Positions 8,034 through 16,858 of a stretch of 64,000 nucleotides of DNA are shown here, in pieces. A model generated the notes under the pieces. That model did no database searches and was not told where the DNA came from. It saw nothing but the letters and a program-made list of their open reading frames with translations. The stretch comes from JACKHA01 sp041401985 (lineage in GTDB: Bacteria; Planctomycetota; Phycisphaerae; Phycisphaerales; UBA1924): positions 1-64,000 of the forward strand of contig JAWKTE010000015.1 in the NCBI GenBank assembly GCA_041401985.1, written 5' to 3'. Within the stretch, counting starts at the first letter, position 1. The number at the start of each line of letters is the position of its first letter. Position numbers and translations under genes: made by a program.

Positions 8034-8843
8034 ATGCGTGCAGCGATGGTTGTGGCGGTGGCCGGCTCGGTCCTTGGTATGGTTTCGTCGGCCTCCGCCG
8101 ACGTGTTCACGTGGCAGATCAAGGCGTCGATCCACGACGCCCCGCGCGACGGGATCGGTGATTCGTTCAACGCCTCGCCGTTCGAGGGCCTGCTGCGCCA
8201 GACCTCGACGCAGGAAGACCGGGCGGTGCTGGAGTACGACGTGTCGGTGATCCCGACGGGCGCAACGATCACCTCCGCGACGCTGGCGGGCCAGGTCTTC
8301 GTCAACAACGGATTCGACAACGGACTGCGGACGTTCGACTTCTTGCTGTACCAGGGCGACGGCGTGGCCGACGTGTCCGATTTCGAGATCGCCGGGGTCG
8401 TCGTCGGCTCGGGCTCGTACGCGCCGCCGGCGCAGTCGAACTTCACGTTCTCGTTCGACGTGACGGCCCAGGTGCAGTCGCTGGTCTCGGGCGGGGCGGC
8501 GTGGATCGGCGTCAAGTGCGACCCGACCAGCGAGCCCAACTTCCCGAACATCTTGGGCGACGACGAGACCACGCTGACCATCGAGTGGACCAGCGGCCCG
8601 ACGTGCGCGCCCGACCTCACCACCGGCGCGATCGCCGGCCAGCCCGGCTACGGCGTTCCCAACGGCATCCTCAACAACGACGACTTCTTCTACTACCTGG
8701 CCCAGTTCGCCGCGGGCAACGTCGCGGTGGCCGATCTGACCACCGGCGCCATCGCGGGCCAGCCGGGGTACGGCGTGCCCAACGGCGTGATCAACAACGA
8801 CGATTTCTTCTACTACCTGGCGATCTTCGCGGCCGGGTGCTGA
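8034..8843 (+). CDS. Secreted DNRLRE/CBM96-like protein with C-terminal dockerin-like module
   Basis: A 269-residue exported protein: signal peptide (1-23, SSASA), a beta-sandwich (about 25-185) with the DNRLRE/CBM96-style lead RAVLEYDVSVIPTGATI and an ITSATL strand, then the dockerin-like module Cys191-Cys269. The module is two 35-residue repeats of the form PDLTTGAIAGQPGYGVPNG followed by NNDDFFYYL, ending AAGC at the very C-terminus. This looks like what databases call the GC-type dockerin of Phycisphaerales. The beta-sandwich suggests carbohydrate or surface binding. First of four adjacent genes with the same module; SD AGGGAG. Binding partner unknown. Confidence 0.85.
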   Translation: MRAAMVVAVAGSVLGMVSSASADVFTWQIKASIHDAPRDGIGDSFNASPFEGLLRQTSTQEDRAVLEYDVSVIPTGATITSATLAGQVFVNNGFDNGLRTFDFLLYQGDGVADVSDFEIAGVVVGSGSYAPPAQSNFTFSFDVTAQVQSLVSGGAAWIGVKCDPTSEPNFPNILGDDETTLTIEWTSGPTCAPDLTTGAIAGQPGYGVPNGILNNDDFFYYLAQFAAGNVAVADLTTGAIAGQPGYGVPNGVINNDDFFYYLAIFAAGC

Positions 8844-8891
8844 GAAGTCCACAGTTCCAGTCGAGCAAGCGGTTCCATTCAGGAGACAGAC

Positions 8892-9683
8892 ATGAAACGA
8901 CTCACCGCTTCGTTGGGTGTCATCGCTCTCGCGGCAGGGGCCGCGCAAGCCCAGGTCGGCGTCCTCGACCAGACCAGTCCGTTCGCGACGGGCGCCCCGA
9001 GCGCGAGTTTCAACGTGTCCGCGTCGTTCCTGGTCTGGAACCAGCAGGTCCGCTGCGGCGTCGCCGGCCAACTCGAGGGCGTCAACGTCGGGATCAATCA
9101 GCAGGGCACCAGCCCCGGGGAGACGGGGACGCTCCGGCTTCGCAGCGGCGACGTGTTCTCGCCGGGCGCTGTGCTCGCCGAGGCGACCATCACCCACTCG
9201 ATCGTCGGGTTCGAGATCGTGTTCGTCGATTTCACGGGCGCGAACCTCATGCTGAACGTCGGCGACACGTTCGTGCTGGAGTTCCAGGGCAACGACAGCG
9301 GACTGTGGATGCGCGGTTCGTACATCGACCCGGTCCAGGGTTCGCCCCTGTACCCGGAGCCGCTGAACCTCAACGGCACCCCGCACTCCAACGGCGGGTG
9401 GCGCCTCGGGTTCGAGTCGTTCATGCTTGCCGGCGGCCCGACCTGCGAGCCCGACCTGACGACCGGCGCGATCGCGGGGCTGCCCGGTTATGGCGTGCCG
9501 AATGGCGTGCTGAACAACGACGACTTCTTCTACTACCTGGCCCAGTTCGCCGCGGGCAACGTCGCGGTGGCCGATCTGACCACCGGCGCGATCGCGGGCC
9601 AGCCGGGGTACGGCGTGCCCAACGGCGTCATCAACAACGACGATTTCTTTTACTATCTGGCGATCTTCGCGGCCGGGTGCTGA
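8892..9683 (+). CDS. Secreted protein with beta-domain and dockerin-like module
   Basis: A 263-residue exported protein: signal peptide (1-20, GAAQAQ), a beta-sandwich of the choice-of-anchor type (about 22-180; the block NLMLNVGDTFVLEFQG is typical), and the two-repeat module Cys185-Cys263. It starts 48 nt after the previous gene with SD AGGAGA, so an operon is likely. The last 150 bp or so are nearly identical to the same part of the upstream gene (offset 840 nt), showing recent duplication or gene conversion of the module. Substrate unknown. Confidence 0.83.
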   Translation: MKRLTASLGVIALAAGAAQAQVGVLDQTSPFATGAPSASFNVSASFLVWNQQVRCGVAGQLEGVNVGINQQGTSPGETGTLRLRSGDVFSPGAVLAEATITHSIVGFEIVFVDFTGANLMLNVGDTFVLEFQGNDSGLWMRGSYIDPVQGSPLYPEPLNLNGTPHSNGGWRLGFESFMLAGGPTCEPDLTTGAIAGLPGYGVPNGVLNNDDFFYYLAQFAAGNVAVADLTTGAIAGQPGYGVPNGVINNDDFFYYLAIFAAGC

Positions 9684-9766
9684 GCCCGGGCGTGGCGGCG
9701 TGATTGTCGATCGAATCGCGGCGGGGGCTCCGGGGGGACCCGCCGAACACTCGAAAGGAAGCGACC

Positions 9767-10588
9767 ATGCGCAACATTCTGACCCGAGCCGCCGCGCTCG
9801 CCGCGGGGGCCGTGCTGGCGGGCGTCGTGCACGCCGACGTGCTGGACCAGAGCCAGGAGGTCGTCAGCGGCAGTTCGCTGCTGGTGTGCTGCGGCGGCGA
9901 ACTGGTCGACCACCAGCAGCAGGTGACGGCCGGCATCGCGGGGCAACTCACCCGGTTCGAGGTGCTGCTCAGCGGGCTCAAGTCGGGCCAGGCGACGTTC
10001 TTCGTGAACGTCGGCCCCGGGCCGCAGACCGATCCGCACGACTTCGAGATGCTCATCGACGTCTCGTCGGCCGGGCCCAGCACCGGCGACGTGTGGTTCG
10101 AGGTCGACGTGTCGTCGGCCAACATCGTGCTCAATGTCGGCGATGAGTTCGTGATCGGCGCGACGGGCACGCCCTCGATGCAGGCCGAACTCCGGGCCGC
10201 CAACGTCGGCACGCCGCCCGGCTACACGGGCTATCCCGGCGGCTCGCAGTGGTCGCGGCGCGACGGGTTCAATGGCGGGGTGTTCTACCAGCCGTTCAAC
10301 GGCAACTTCGACATGTGCTTCCGGACGTATGTGGAGGAGGCCGGCGGCTGCGAGCCGGACCTGACCACCGGTGCCGTGCCGGGCGTGTCCGGCTACGGCG
10401 TGCCCAACGGCATCGTGAACAACGATGATTTCTTTTACTACCTCGCCGAGTTCGCCGCGGGGAACCTGGCGGTGTGCGACCTGACCACCGGCGCCGTCGC
10501 CGGGCAGCCGGGCTACGGCGTGCCCAACGGCGTGCTGAACAACGACGACTTCTTCTATTACCTGGCGATCTTCGCCGAGGGTTGCTGA
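9767..10588 (+). CDS. Secreted protein with beta-domain and dockerin-like module
   Basis: A 273-residue exported protein: signal peptide (1-23, GVVHA), a beta-sandwich related to the previous gene (NIVLNVGDEFVIGATG matches its NLMLNVGDTFVLEFQG block), with an extra CC pair in LLVCCGGE, and the dockerin-like module Cys195-Cys273 ending AEGC. The ATG at 9767 follows AAAGGAAG. Its module is more diverged than those of the two genes upstream (GAVPGVSGYGVPNG). It is probably the last gene of a three-gene unit, since a strong hairpin follows. Confidence 0.83.
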   Translation: MRNILTRAAALAAGAVLAGVVHADVLDQSQEVVSGSSLLVCCGGELVDHQQQVTAGIAGQLTRFEVLLSGLKSGQATFFVNVGPGPQTDPHDFEMLIDVSSAGPSTGDVWFEVDVSSANIVLNVGDEFVIGATGTPSMQAELRAANVGTPPGYTGYPGGSQWSRRDGFNGGVFYQPFNGNFDMCFRTYVEEAGGCEPDLTTGAVPGVSGYGVPNGIVNNDDFFYYLAEFAAGNLAVCDLTTGAVAGQPGYGVPNGVLNNDDFFYYLAIFAEGC

Positions 10589-10649
10589 ACGGGCCTGATC
10601 CCGTCGCCGACCCGCGTCGGCTTGAATCGGATCCAGCCAGCCGGAATCC

Positions 10650-10683
10650 CGCGGGCCACCCTCGTTTTTGGGGGTGGCCCGCG
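10650..10683 (+). terminator. 12-bp terminator-like hairpin
   Basis: Perfect stem CGCGGGCCACCC (10650-10661)/GGGTGGCCCGCG (10672-10683), with a loop containing TTTTT. No T-run after the stem. It separates the three-gene dockerin unit from the next gene. Confidence 0.6.
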
Positions 10684-10742
10684 TCGCATTCTGGTATCCT
10701 CGCGGCTCCCCAGGGTGGGGGGGGTGAGGGAGGGTCGGAGCG

Positions 10743-12077
10743 ATGGCGCGATCGGTGCGTGCGGATCGGGTTCCCGGGATCGGGCTCGCGGCGCTTGCGA
10801 TGGCGGCGGTGCAGCCGTCGGCGTGGGCCCAGTGCCAGTGGGTCGGTCCTGCCAACGGGCCCAACGGTGGCGTCGCGGCCATGGTCGCGTGGGACCCCGA
10901 CGGTCCCGGGCCGATGCAGGAAGCGCTGGTGGTCGGCGGGATCTTCGCGGCCGCGGGCGGGCTGCCGGCGAGCAACGTCGCGATGTGGAACGGCTCGTCG
11001 TGGTCCGGCTTCGGGAGTGGGCTGAACGGCGAGGTCCGCGCGCTCGCGGTCCATCAGGGGCAACTGATCGCCGGCGGGCGCTTCACCGGATCGGGCGCGA
11101 CCACCACCGGGCCGCTGGCCCGCTGGACCGGCTCGGCGTGGGTCGAGTTCGACGCCGCCCGTCCGAACGGCGACGTGCTGGCGCTGGCCTCCAACGGCAC
11201 AACGCTGTACGCCGGCGGCGCGTTCCAGCGCGTCGGCACACTGGACACCGGTCGCGTCGCGTCGTGGAACGGCTCGGCGTGGGGCGCGATGGGCGGCGGG
11301 ATGGACGCCAACGTGCAGGCCCTGATGGTCGGCGGGGCGAGCGTCTATGCCGCGGGGCTGTTCGCGACCGCTGGTGGGCAGGCGGCCAGCGGCGTGGCGG
11401 AGTGGGTCGGCGGGGCGTGGGTGCCGCTGGGAAGCGGGCTGGAGCAGTCGATGTACGCGCTGGCGCGGTCGGGCACCGACCTCTACGTCGGCGGCATCGA
11501 GGCGGTGCCCGGCGGGGCGGAGGGACGCGTGCGTCGCTGGACGGGCTCGGCGTGGACGCCGGTCGGCGAGGCGCTGGTCGATGGGACCGTGCGGTCGCTG
11601 GCGTGGTACAACGGGTCGCTGTACGCCGCGGGGACGTTCGACTCGCCGGCGGCGGCGCTGGTCCGCCTGAACGGGGCGGCGTGGGAGGGCGTCGAGGGCG
11701 GGCTGTCGGGCGACGCGCAGAACGCGGTCGCGCTGGCCCCGTTCCGCGGGTGGCTGGCGATCGGCGGGAACTTCCTGAGCGCGGGCGGGCAGACGGTGCG
11801 CCGGGTGGCGATCCTGGACTGCGCCGGCGGTCCGTCGTGCGTGCCCGACCTGACGACCGGCGCGGTGCCGGGCCAGCCGGGGTACGGCGTGGCGAACGGC
11901 GTGGTGAACAACGACGACTTCTTCTACTACCTCGCGCAGTTCGCGGGGGGCAACGCGGCGGTGTGCGACCTGACGACCGGGGCCGTGCCGGGCCAGCCGG
12001 GGTATGGCGTGCCGAACGGCGTGCTGAACAACGATGACTTCTTCTACTACCTGATCGTGTTCGCGGCGGGGTGTTAG
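10743..12077 (+). CDS. Secreted beta-propeller-like repeat protein with dockerin-like module
   Basis: A 444-residue exported protein. A signal peptide (1-29, PSAWAQ) is followed by six or seven repeats of about 42-45 residues carrying the pattern A-x-WNGSxW...GxG...V-x-ALA, ending near residue 355, and then the dockerin-like module Cys366-Cys444. Repeats of this spacing suggest a beta-propeller similar to kelch/cortical-marker repeats; substrate unknown. The module uses GAVPGQPGYGVANG. Its own hairpin lies upstream, so it may be transcribed separately. A low-complexity repeat begins immediately after the stop. Confidence 0.83.
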   Translation: MARSVRADRVPGIGLAALAMAAVQPSAWAQCQWVGPANGPNGGVAAMVAWDPDGPGPMQEALVVGGIFAAAGGLPASNVAMWNGSSWSGFGSGLNGEVRALAVHQGQLIAGGRFTGSGATTTGPLARWTGSAWVEFDAARPNGDVLALASNGTTLYAGGAFQRVGTLDTGRVASWNGSAWGAMGGGMDANVQALMVGGASVYAAGLFATAGGQAASGVAEWVGGAWVPLGSGLEQSMYALARSGTDLYVGGIEAVPGGAEGRVRRWTGSAWTPVGEALVDGTVRSLAWYNGSLYAAGTFDSPAAALVRLNGAAWEGVEGGLSGDAQNAVALAPFRGWLAIGGNFLSAGGQTVRRVAILDCAGGPSCVPDLTTGAVPGQPGYGVANGVVNNDDFFYYLAQFAGGNAAVCDLTTGAVPGQPGYGVPNGVLNNDDFFYYLIVFAAGC

Positions 12078-12124
12078 GGGAGACAGAGAGACGGAGAGAC
12101 AGAGTGACAGAGTGACGGAGTGAC
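12078..12124. repeat. Low-complexity octamer repeat (GAGTGACG-type)
   Basis: A degenerate tandem repeat of GAGAGACG/GAGTGACA units starts directly after the stop codon. The same vocabulary recurs at 58484-58521, 63854-63893 and 63950-63999. Confidence 0.75.
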
Positions 12125-12326
12125 GATCGCGGCTCGGCGCGCGAGTCGCCGGGGGCGATTGGTCGGATCGAGTGCGATGAACGGCACCGGGTCGGGGCAT
12201 GTGGTCTGAGTGGGGAAAACCCGTGCGCCGCGCCGGAGTTCTTGTTAGACTCTCGCGACCCGCTCGCCGTGCGCTCGAACACCCACACGCAAGCCAACCC
12301 CGGCGGGCGGTCCAAGGAGAGATTCC

Positions 12327-14678
12327 ATGGGCCGATTCCCTCTGGGCGTCTTTGTCGCCGTTGCTGCGGTGGTGGTGGCGTGGCTGAGTGCCTCGCCCGC
12401 ATTCGCACAATGGACGTACACGATCGACGCGACCCCGCTGAGCGCGGACGTGATCGAGATCGACGGGGTGTCGTACCCGAACACGGGCGCCCAGGTCCTG
12501 ACGCTGGCCGACGGCCCGCACACGGTCGGGTACCGCTGGCCGAACGACCTGGCGGTCACCCTGCCGTTCACGGTAAGCGGTGGGGCGGTGAGCGTCGGTT
12601 CCGGTTTTTCTGGGTTCGTGTCGATCTCGGGTTCGTCGCTGGTCGTGAGCGGCGTGACGCACATCTTCCGCAACCTCGGCCTCGCGGCCGATGACCTGCA
12701 ACTGACCGGGTACGGCCCGGTGCCCGCGCCTTCGGCGACGTACCTCAGCGGGAAGTTCCTGCCGGGTCTGCATCGGCTCAGCTACGCCACCGGCGTCGGC
12801 ACGCCCCGGGCATCCGTCGACTACACCATCAACTCCAACGGGCGGGCGACGTACAACGGCGTGTACGAGGGCATCCTCCAGGGCAACGGCGGCGGGGCCT
12901 TCGACTTCTCGATCCACGGCGCCCTGATCACCATCAACAACTCGTCCCTCTCCGCCCCCGACGTCCGCATCAGCGGCATCTACCCGAACTCGCCCGCCCC
13001 GCACGCGACCTTCACCGTCGCCCTGCTGCCGGGCGCCCACCAGATCACCTACGACTCGAGCGACCTCGGCCAGGACGCGAGCACGGCGTTCAGCGTCGTG
13101 GCCGGCTCGTCGGGCGCGACTGTTTCGTACGCAGCGAGCCAGCAGGGTGTCCTGCTCGGCGCGGGCACCAGCACCCTGACCATCCAGGGACGCGCGGTCA
13201 CGGTTGACAACTCGTTCCTGTCCAGCCCGCAGGTCCGGTTCGGCGGCGTCTACGACTCGTCCGCCATGCCCGCCTCGCTGGTTCCCTTGAACCTGCTGCC
13301 GGGCGAGCACGACATCGGCTACGAGTCCAACCCCATCGGCCCCGACGCGGCAACCAGCGTCGCCGTCAACAGCGACGGCACCGTCGCCTACGACCCCGCC
13401 GACGAGGGCGTGCTGCTTGGCGCGGGCTCGAGCGGGCTGACGCTCCGCGGCGCGGACCTGGTCATCGACAACTCGTACCTGTACGCCACGAACGTGGAAC
13501 TCCACGGCTTCGGCGTCGGGTTGGACAACGACACGACGATCCAGACGCTGCTGCCGGGCGTGCACGCGGTGCAGTACGCCGCGTCGCCCACGAATCCGCC
13601 GGCCCGCGTGCTGTTCGACGTGGACGCGGCGGGGGCGGCGATCTATGACCCGATTCTCGAGGGCGCGGTGCTGGGCTTCGGCACGAACATCCTGCGCCTG
13701 CCGGGGCTGGAGGTCCGGGCGGCGGTGCCGGAGTGGGGCGCGGGGTCGGCCCAGTTCTTCGCCAATCCGTTCCTCGAGTCGTGTGAGCGGGTCCGCCTGC
13801 TGCCGGGCTGGCACAACCTGGGCACCATCGATCCCTCGCCCGACGCGGTCGAGTTCCTGGTGCTGGCCGGCGGCGTGATCGACTTCGACCCGTCGTTTGA
13901 CGCCGACTGGGCCGGTCGCGGCACCAACGTGCTCGCGCAGCGCGACGGCGCGGGCGTGCCGCAGGTGTGCAACCAGCCGCCGGTGGCGATTGTCGACCCG
14001 GCGGACATCACGGTCGAGGCGACCAGCGCGGCCGGGGCGTTCGTCTCGCTCGACGGGCTCATGTCGTTCGACCCGGAGAACGAGGGCCTGACGTACCACT
14101 GGGACGTGTCGGACGTGTCGGTCGTGCTCAGCGGGGCCGACACCGCGACGCCTTCGGGCGTGTTCGCCATCGGCACCACCATGGCGACGCTGACGGTGAC
14201 CGACCCGCAGGGTGCGTACAGCACGGCCGACGCGATCATCCGGGTCGTGGACACCACGCCGCCCGCCGTGACCTGCTCGACCGACATGGCGACGCTGTGG
14301 CCCCCGAACCACAAGATGAAGGTGGTCGAACTCCAGGTCATCATCGAGGACATCGCCGGCTCGGCCCACCTCCTGTCGGCCACGCTGCGCAGCGATGAGC
14401 CGGACGATGCGCCCGGCGGCGACGACGGCAACACCAGCGGCGACGTGAACGGGGGCGACGGCTTCGCCGGCCCCGTGGATGTGGCCGACCTGTTCGTGTT
14501 CGACCCGTCGCGGGGCACGAGCGGGGCCTGGGTGGCGAGCGTGCTGCTGCGGGGCGAGCGGGCCGGCAGCGGCGACGGGCGCGTGTACACGCTGGACGTG
14601 GTCGCCATCGACGAGCACATGAACATCACGGAGTGCAGCACCTGCGTGATCGTGCCCAAGAGCCGCGGGCACAACTGA
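12327..14678 (+). CDS. Large secreted repeat protein with PKD-like domain
   Basis: A 783-residue exported protein. The signal peptide is 1-27 (SPAFAQ). Residues about 65-545 contain six copies, the first diverged and the last short, of an 85-95-residue unit beginning LLPGxHxIxY and containing GVLLGAG and VIDNSYL-type strands. Residues about 553-650 look like a PKD/cadherin-like Ig domain (VSLDGLMSFDPENEG). The C-terminal 130 residues begin with a WPPNHKM motif seen after such domains. There is no dockerin-like module and no PEP-CTERM, unlike its neighbours, so it may be free or held by other means. SD AAGGAGAG. Function unknown. Confidence 0.8.
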   Translation: MGRFPLGVFVAVAAVVVAWLSASPAFAQWTYTIDATPLSADVIEIDGVSYPNTGAQVLTLADGPHTVGYRWPNDLAVTLPFTVSGGAVSVGSGFSGFVSISGSSLVVSGVTHIFRNLGLAADDLQLTGYGPVPAPSATYLSGKFLPGLHRLSYATGVGTPRASVDYTINSNGRATYNGVYEGILQGNGGGAFDFSIHGALITINNSSLSAPDVRISGIYPNSPAPHATFTVALLPGAHQITYDSSDLGQDASTAFSVVAGSSGATVSYAASQQGVLLGAGTSTLTIQGRAVTVDNSFLSSPQVRFGGVYDSSAMPASLVPLNLLPGEHDIGYESNPIGPDAATSVAVNSDGTVAYDPADEGVLLGAGSSGLTLRGADLVIDNSYLYATNVELHGFGVGLDNDTTIQTLLPGVHAVQYAASPTNPPARVLFDVDAAGAAIYDPILEGAVLGFGTNILRLPGLEVRAAVPEWGAGSAQFFANPFLESCERVRLLPGWHNLGTIDPSPDAVEFLVLAGGVIDFDPSFDADWAGRGTNVLAQRDGAGVPQVCNQPPVAIVDPADITVEATSAAGAFVSLDGLMSFDPENEGLTYHWDVSDVSVVLSGADTATPSGVFAIGTTMATLTVTDPQGAYSTADAIIRVVDTTPPAVTCSTDMATLWPPNHKMKVVELQVIIEDIAGSAHLLSATLRSDEPDDAPGGDDGNTSGDVNGGDGFAGPVDVADLFVFDPSRGTSGAWVASVLLRGERAGSGDGRVYTLDVVAIDEHMNITECSTCVIVPKSRGHN

Positions 14679-14702
14679 CGCGGCGTGGCATCGAGTGATC
14701 CG

Positions 14703-14735
14703 GCGGGGCGGGCGCGGGGCGCCCGCCCCGCTTTT
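14703..14735 (+). terminator. Intrinsic terminator
   Basis: A perfect 12-bp stem GCGGGGCGGGCG/CGCCCGCCCCGC, loop CGGGG, followed at once by TTTT (14732-14735), 25 nt after the stop of the large repeat protein. The best-formed intrinsic terminator of the window on the plus strand. Confidence 0.85.
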
Positions 14736-14844
14736 CAATGTCAACGCGGCTCGGGATGCGCGTCTGGGGGGGGGGCGCCTGCGGTCGGCGTCGCCGGGTT
14801 GGGTTCGGGGTGTGCGGCGCGGCGTCGATGCGCCGCGGGCGCGA

Positions 14845-16254
14845 TCACCCCCCGCGCGTCAGCAGCAGGAAGAAGTTCCCTGCCACCGAGATCGCCAGCG
14901 TGATCAGCAGCGCGATGAACAGCGGCTGGCGGACGATCGAGTCGGCCCCGCCGGGGGCGGCACGGTCCATCGGCATCTCGCCCACGGGCAGGGCCGTCGC
15001 CTCGGCGGCGGCCAGGCGGGCCAGGGCCGCGGAGTCCATCATGTCCTTGTGGGCCAGCGGGGGGTGCTTGCCCTCGCGGACTGCGCGCAGGTCCTCGAGC
15101 AGGTCGCGGCAGTGCTTGTAGCGGCGCGACGGGTCCTTGGCCATCATCATCTCGATGACCTCGGAGATGCCCGCGGAGAGTTTCGGGTTCACGTGGTCCG
15201 GCGGGATCAGTTCGGCCTTGAGGTGCTTGTGCATCACCGCCGAGGGGTTCTTGCCCTCGAACGGGACCGAGCCGGTGACCATGTGATACAGCGTCGCGCC
15301 CAGCGAGTAGATGTCGGCGGCGGGGCCGATGGTCTTCTCGCCCCGGATCTGCTCGGGCGAGATGTAGTACGGCGTGCCGAAGGCCTTGCCGACCTCGGCC
15401 TCGGCCATCTCCTTGTCCGACACGGCCCTGGCCAGGCCCATGTCGGCGAGTTTGGCCACGCCCTCGCGCGTCATGATGATGTTCTTGGGCTTGACGTCGC
15501 GGTGGATCAGCCCCTTGGCGTGGGCGTGGTACAGCGCCTCGGCCACCTGCATCACGATCTCGACCGCGTCCTTCTCGCCGAACCGCTTGTGCGTGACGAT
15601 GTCGTCGTAGACCGTGCGGCCCTCGACGTACTCCATCACGAAGTAGTAGAGTTCGCCCGCCTTGCCCACGTCGTAGGCTTGGACGATGTTGGGGTGGTTC
15701 AGGGCGGCGGCGGCGCGGCCCTCGGCGTAGAAACGCTCGATGAACTGCGGGTTGCTCGAGAACTTCTTGGGCAGGATCTTGATCGCGACCGTCCGGTCCA
15801 GGCTGATCTGGCGGGCCTTGTAGACCGCGGCCATCGCCCCCGCGCCCAGTTTGCCCAGGATCGTGTAGCCCGGGATCTTCTGCCCGCTGCGCTCGGCCTC
15901 GAGGATCTGGCGGAGGCGGCTGATCTGGCGGCGCGTGACATACTCGTTATCGACCAGCAACTGCACGAGCGAGCGCTGGCTGGCCTCCTCGCGCGTCTGG
16001 CGGGCCAGGGTCAGGCAGTGCTGGACCTCCTCGTCGGTGGCCAGGCCGTTCTCGACGACCAGGCGGCTGACCAGCGTGTCGAGGTTGGTCTCGCCCTTGG
16101 CCACCGCCTGGATCTGCTGCTCGACCTCGCGGATCGGGGGCACGGGCAGGGGGGAGGACGACATCGGGGCCGTGTCGTCGCCCATCGGCAGCGGGCCGGA
16201 GTCGCCCGAGGTGTTCGGGGAGGCGTGGTCCGGGTTGTTGGAGCGGTCGGTCAT
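14845..16254 (-). CDS. Membrane-anchored Ser/Thr protein kinase
   Basis: A 469-residue Hanks-type kinase. The N-terminal 120 residues (helical, Glu/Arg-rich) precede the kinase domain (about 130-395): P-loop LGAGAMAAVYKA, VAIK with Lys159, HRDVKPKN with catalytic Asp253, and ADMG in place of the usual DFG. The C-terminus ends in one transmembrane helix (LFIALLITLAISVAGNFFLL) with only a few residues beyond, so no extracellular sensor domain. I chose the ATG at 16254; the frame stays open to an ATG at 16500, but that extension is Pro/Asp/His-rich and weakly supported. It is divergent from pheS. Targets unknown. Confidence 0.88.
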   Translation of the reverse strand: MTDRSNNPDHASPNTSGDSGPLPMGDDTAPMSSSPLPVPPIREVEQQIQAVAKGETNLDTLVSRLVVENGLATDEEVQHCLTLARQTREEASQRSLVQLLVDNEYVTRRQISRLRQILEAERSGQKIPGYTILGKLGAGAMAAVYKARQISLDRTVAIKILPKKFSSNPQFIERFYAEGRAAAALNHPNIVQAYDVGKAGELYYFVMEYVEGRTVYDDIVTHKRFGEKDAVEIVMQVAEALYHAHAKGLIHRDVKPKNIIMTREGVAKLADMGLARAVSDKEMAEAEVGKAFGTPYYISPEQIRGEKTIGPAADIYSLGATLYHMVTGSVPFEGKNPSAVMHKHLKAELIPPDHVNPKLSAGISEVIEMMMAKDPSRRYKHCRDLLEDLRAVREGKHPPLAHKDMMDSAALARLAAAEATALPVGEMPMDRAAPGGADSIVRQPLFIALLITLAISVAGNFFLLLTRGG

Positions 16255-16858
16255 GCGAACGAACGGGTCTGCGGGGCGAAACTGGTCGAGCGGGCTGCCC
16301 CGGAGGGAACGGACATCATTGGCCGCGGGATCGGCCGGGGGGCGGGCCCCTGGATGCGGCGGAGCGGCGTGGGGGCCGATCCCGTCATCGGCGTGCCGAG
16401 CGAGGCCCTGAGCCGAGTCGCCCGCGCCGGGCGACCCGAATTGGACGCCCTGCAACGCCGCGGCGTGATCGTCCGTGGAAGTCGAAAGTTCAGCGGCCAT
16501 GCCTCACCCGATCAGCGGGTTGGCGCGGCGGCGGTTCCACCACCGGAGCCAACCCTACCCAACGCGGGCCACGCGTGCAACGCCCGCGTGGCGAGCCGAG
16601 AACCACGGCTCCGGGGCGTCTATACGAAGGGATCGGCTGGTGGTTTCCGGGCCGGGGGCTGGGCGTGATCGGACCCAACCGCCGAACGGGCCCTCAAAGC
16701 GAGCCGGGGCGTCCCCGCCCCGGACCGAATCGGGACCGGGGCGAAGAACGACCGGAGGCAGACCGGGGCGAGGACGCCCCGGCTCGCGTGCGTCGCTGTG
16801 GGCCGCGAGGGCTGGGGACCCGAAGGGAACGCGGGGCGCCGGGGCGTAGACTTGCCCC
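16255..16858. other. 604-nt region between kinase gene and pheS
   Basis: The first 245 nt might extend the kinase N-terminus, which is doubtful. The rest has no gene and contains the inverted repeat at 16699-16787. No convincing promoter hexamers were seen, although both flanking genes must start from here. Confidence 0.4.
16699..16787. repeat. Inverted repeat of the GCGAGCCGGGGCG family
   Basis: Left arm 16699-16723 (starts GCGAGCCGGGGCGTCCCC) and right arm 16763-16787 are 25 nt each with one mismatch, around 39 nt. The same 25-mer occurs as a direct repeat at 52642-52666 and 52682-52706, so this is an interspersed repeat family. Confidence 0.85.

Noticed and set aside
12078..12124. CRISPR array
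   Set aside because: Units are 8 nt and degenerate with no spacers; no cas genes.
10296..14744. A 1482-residue open frame on the minus strand
   Set aside because: Antisense to well-supported secreted-protein genes with signal peptides and SD sites; composition not protein-like.
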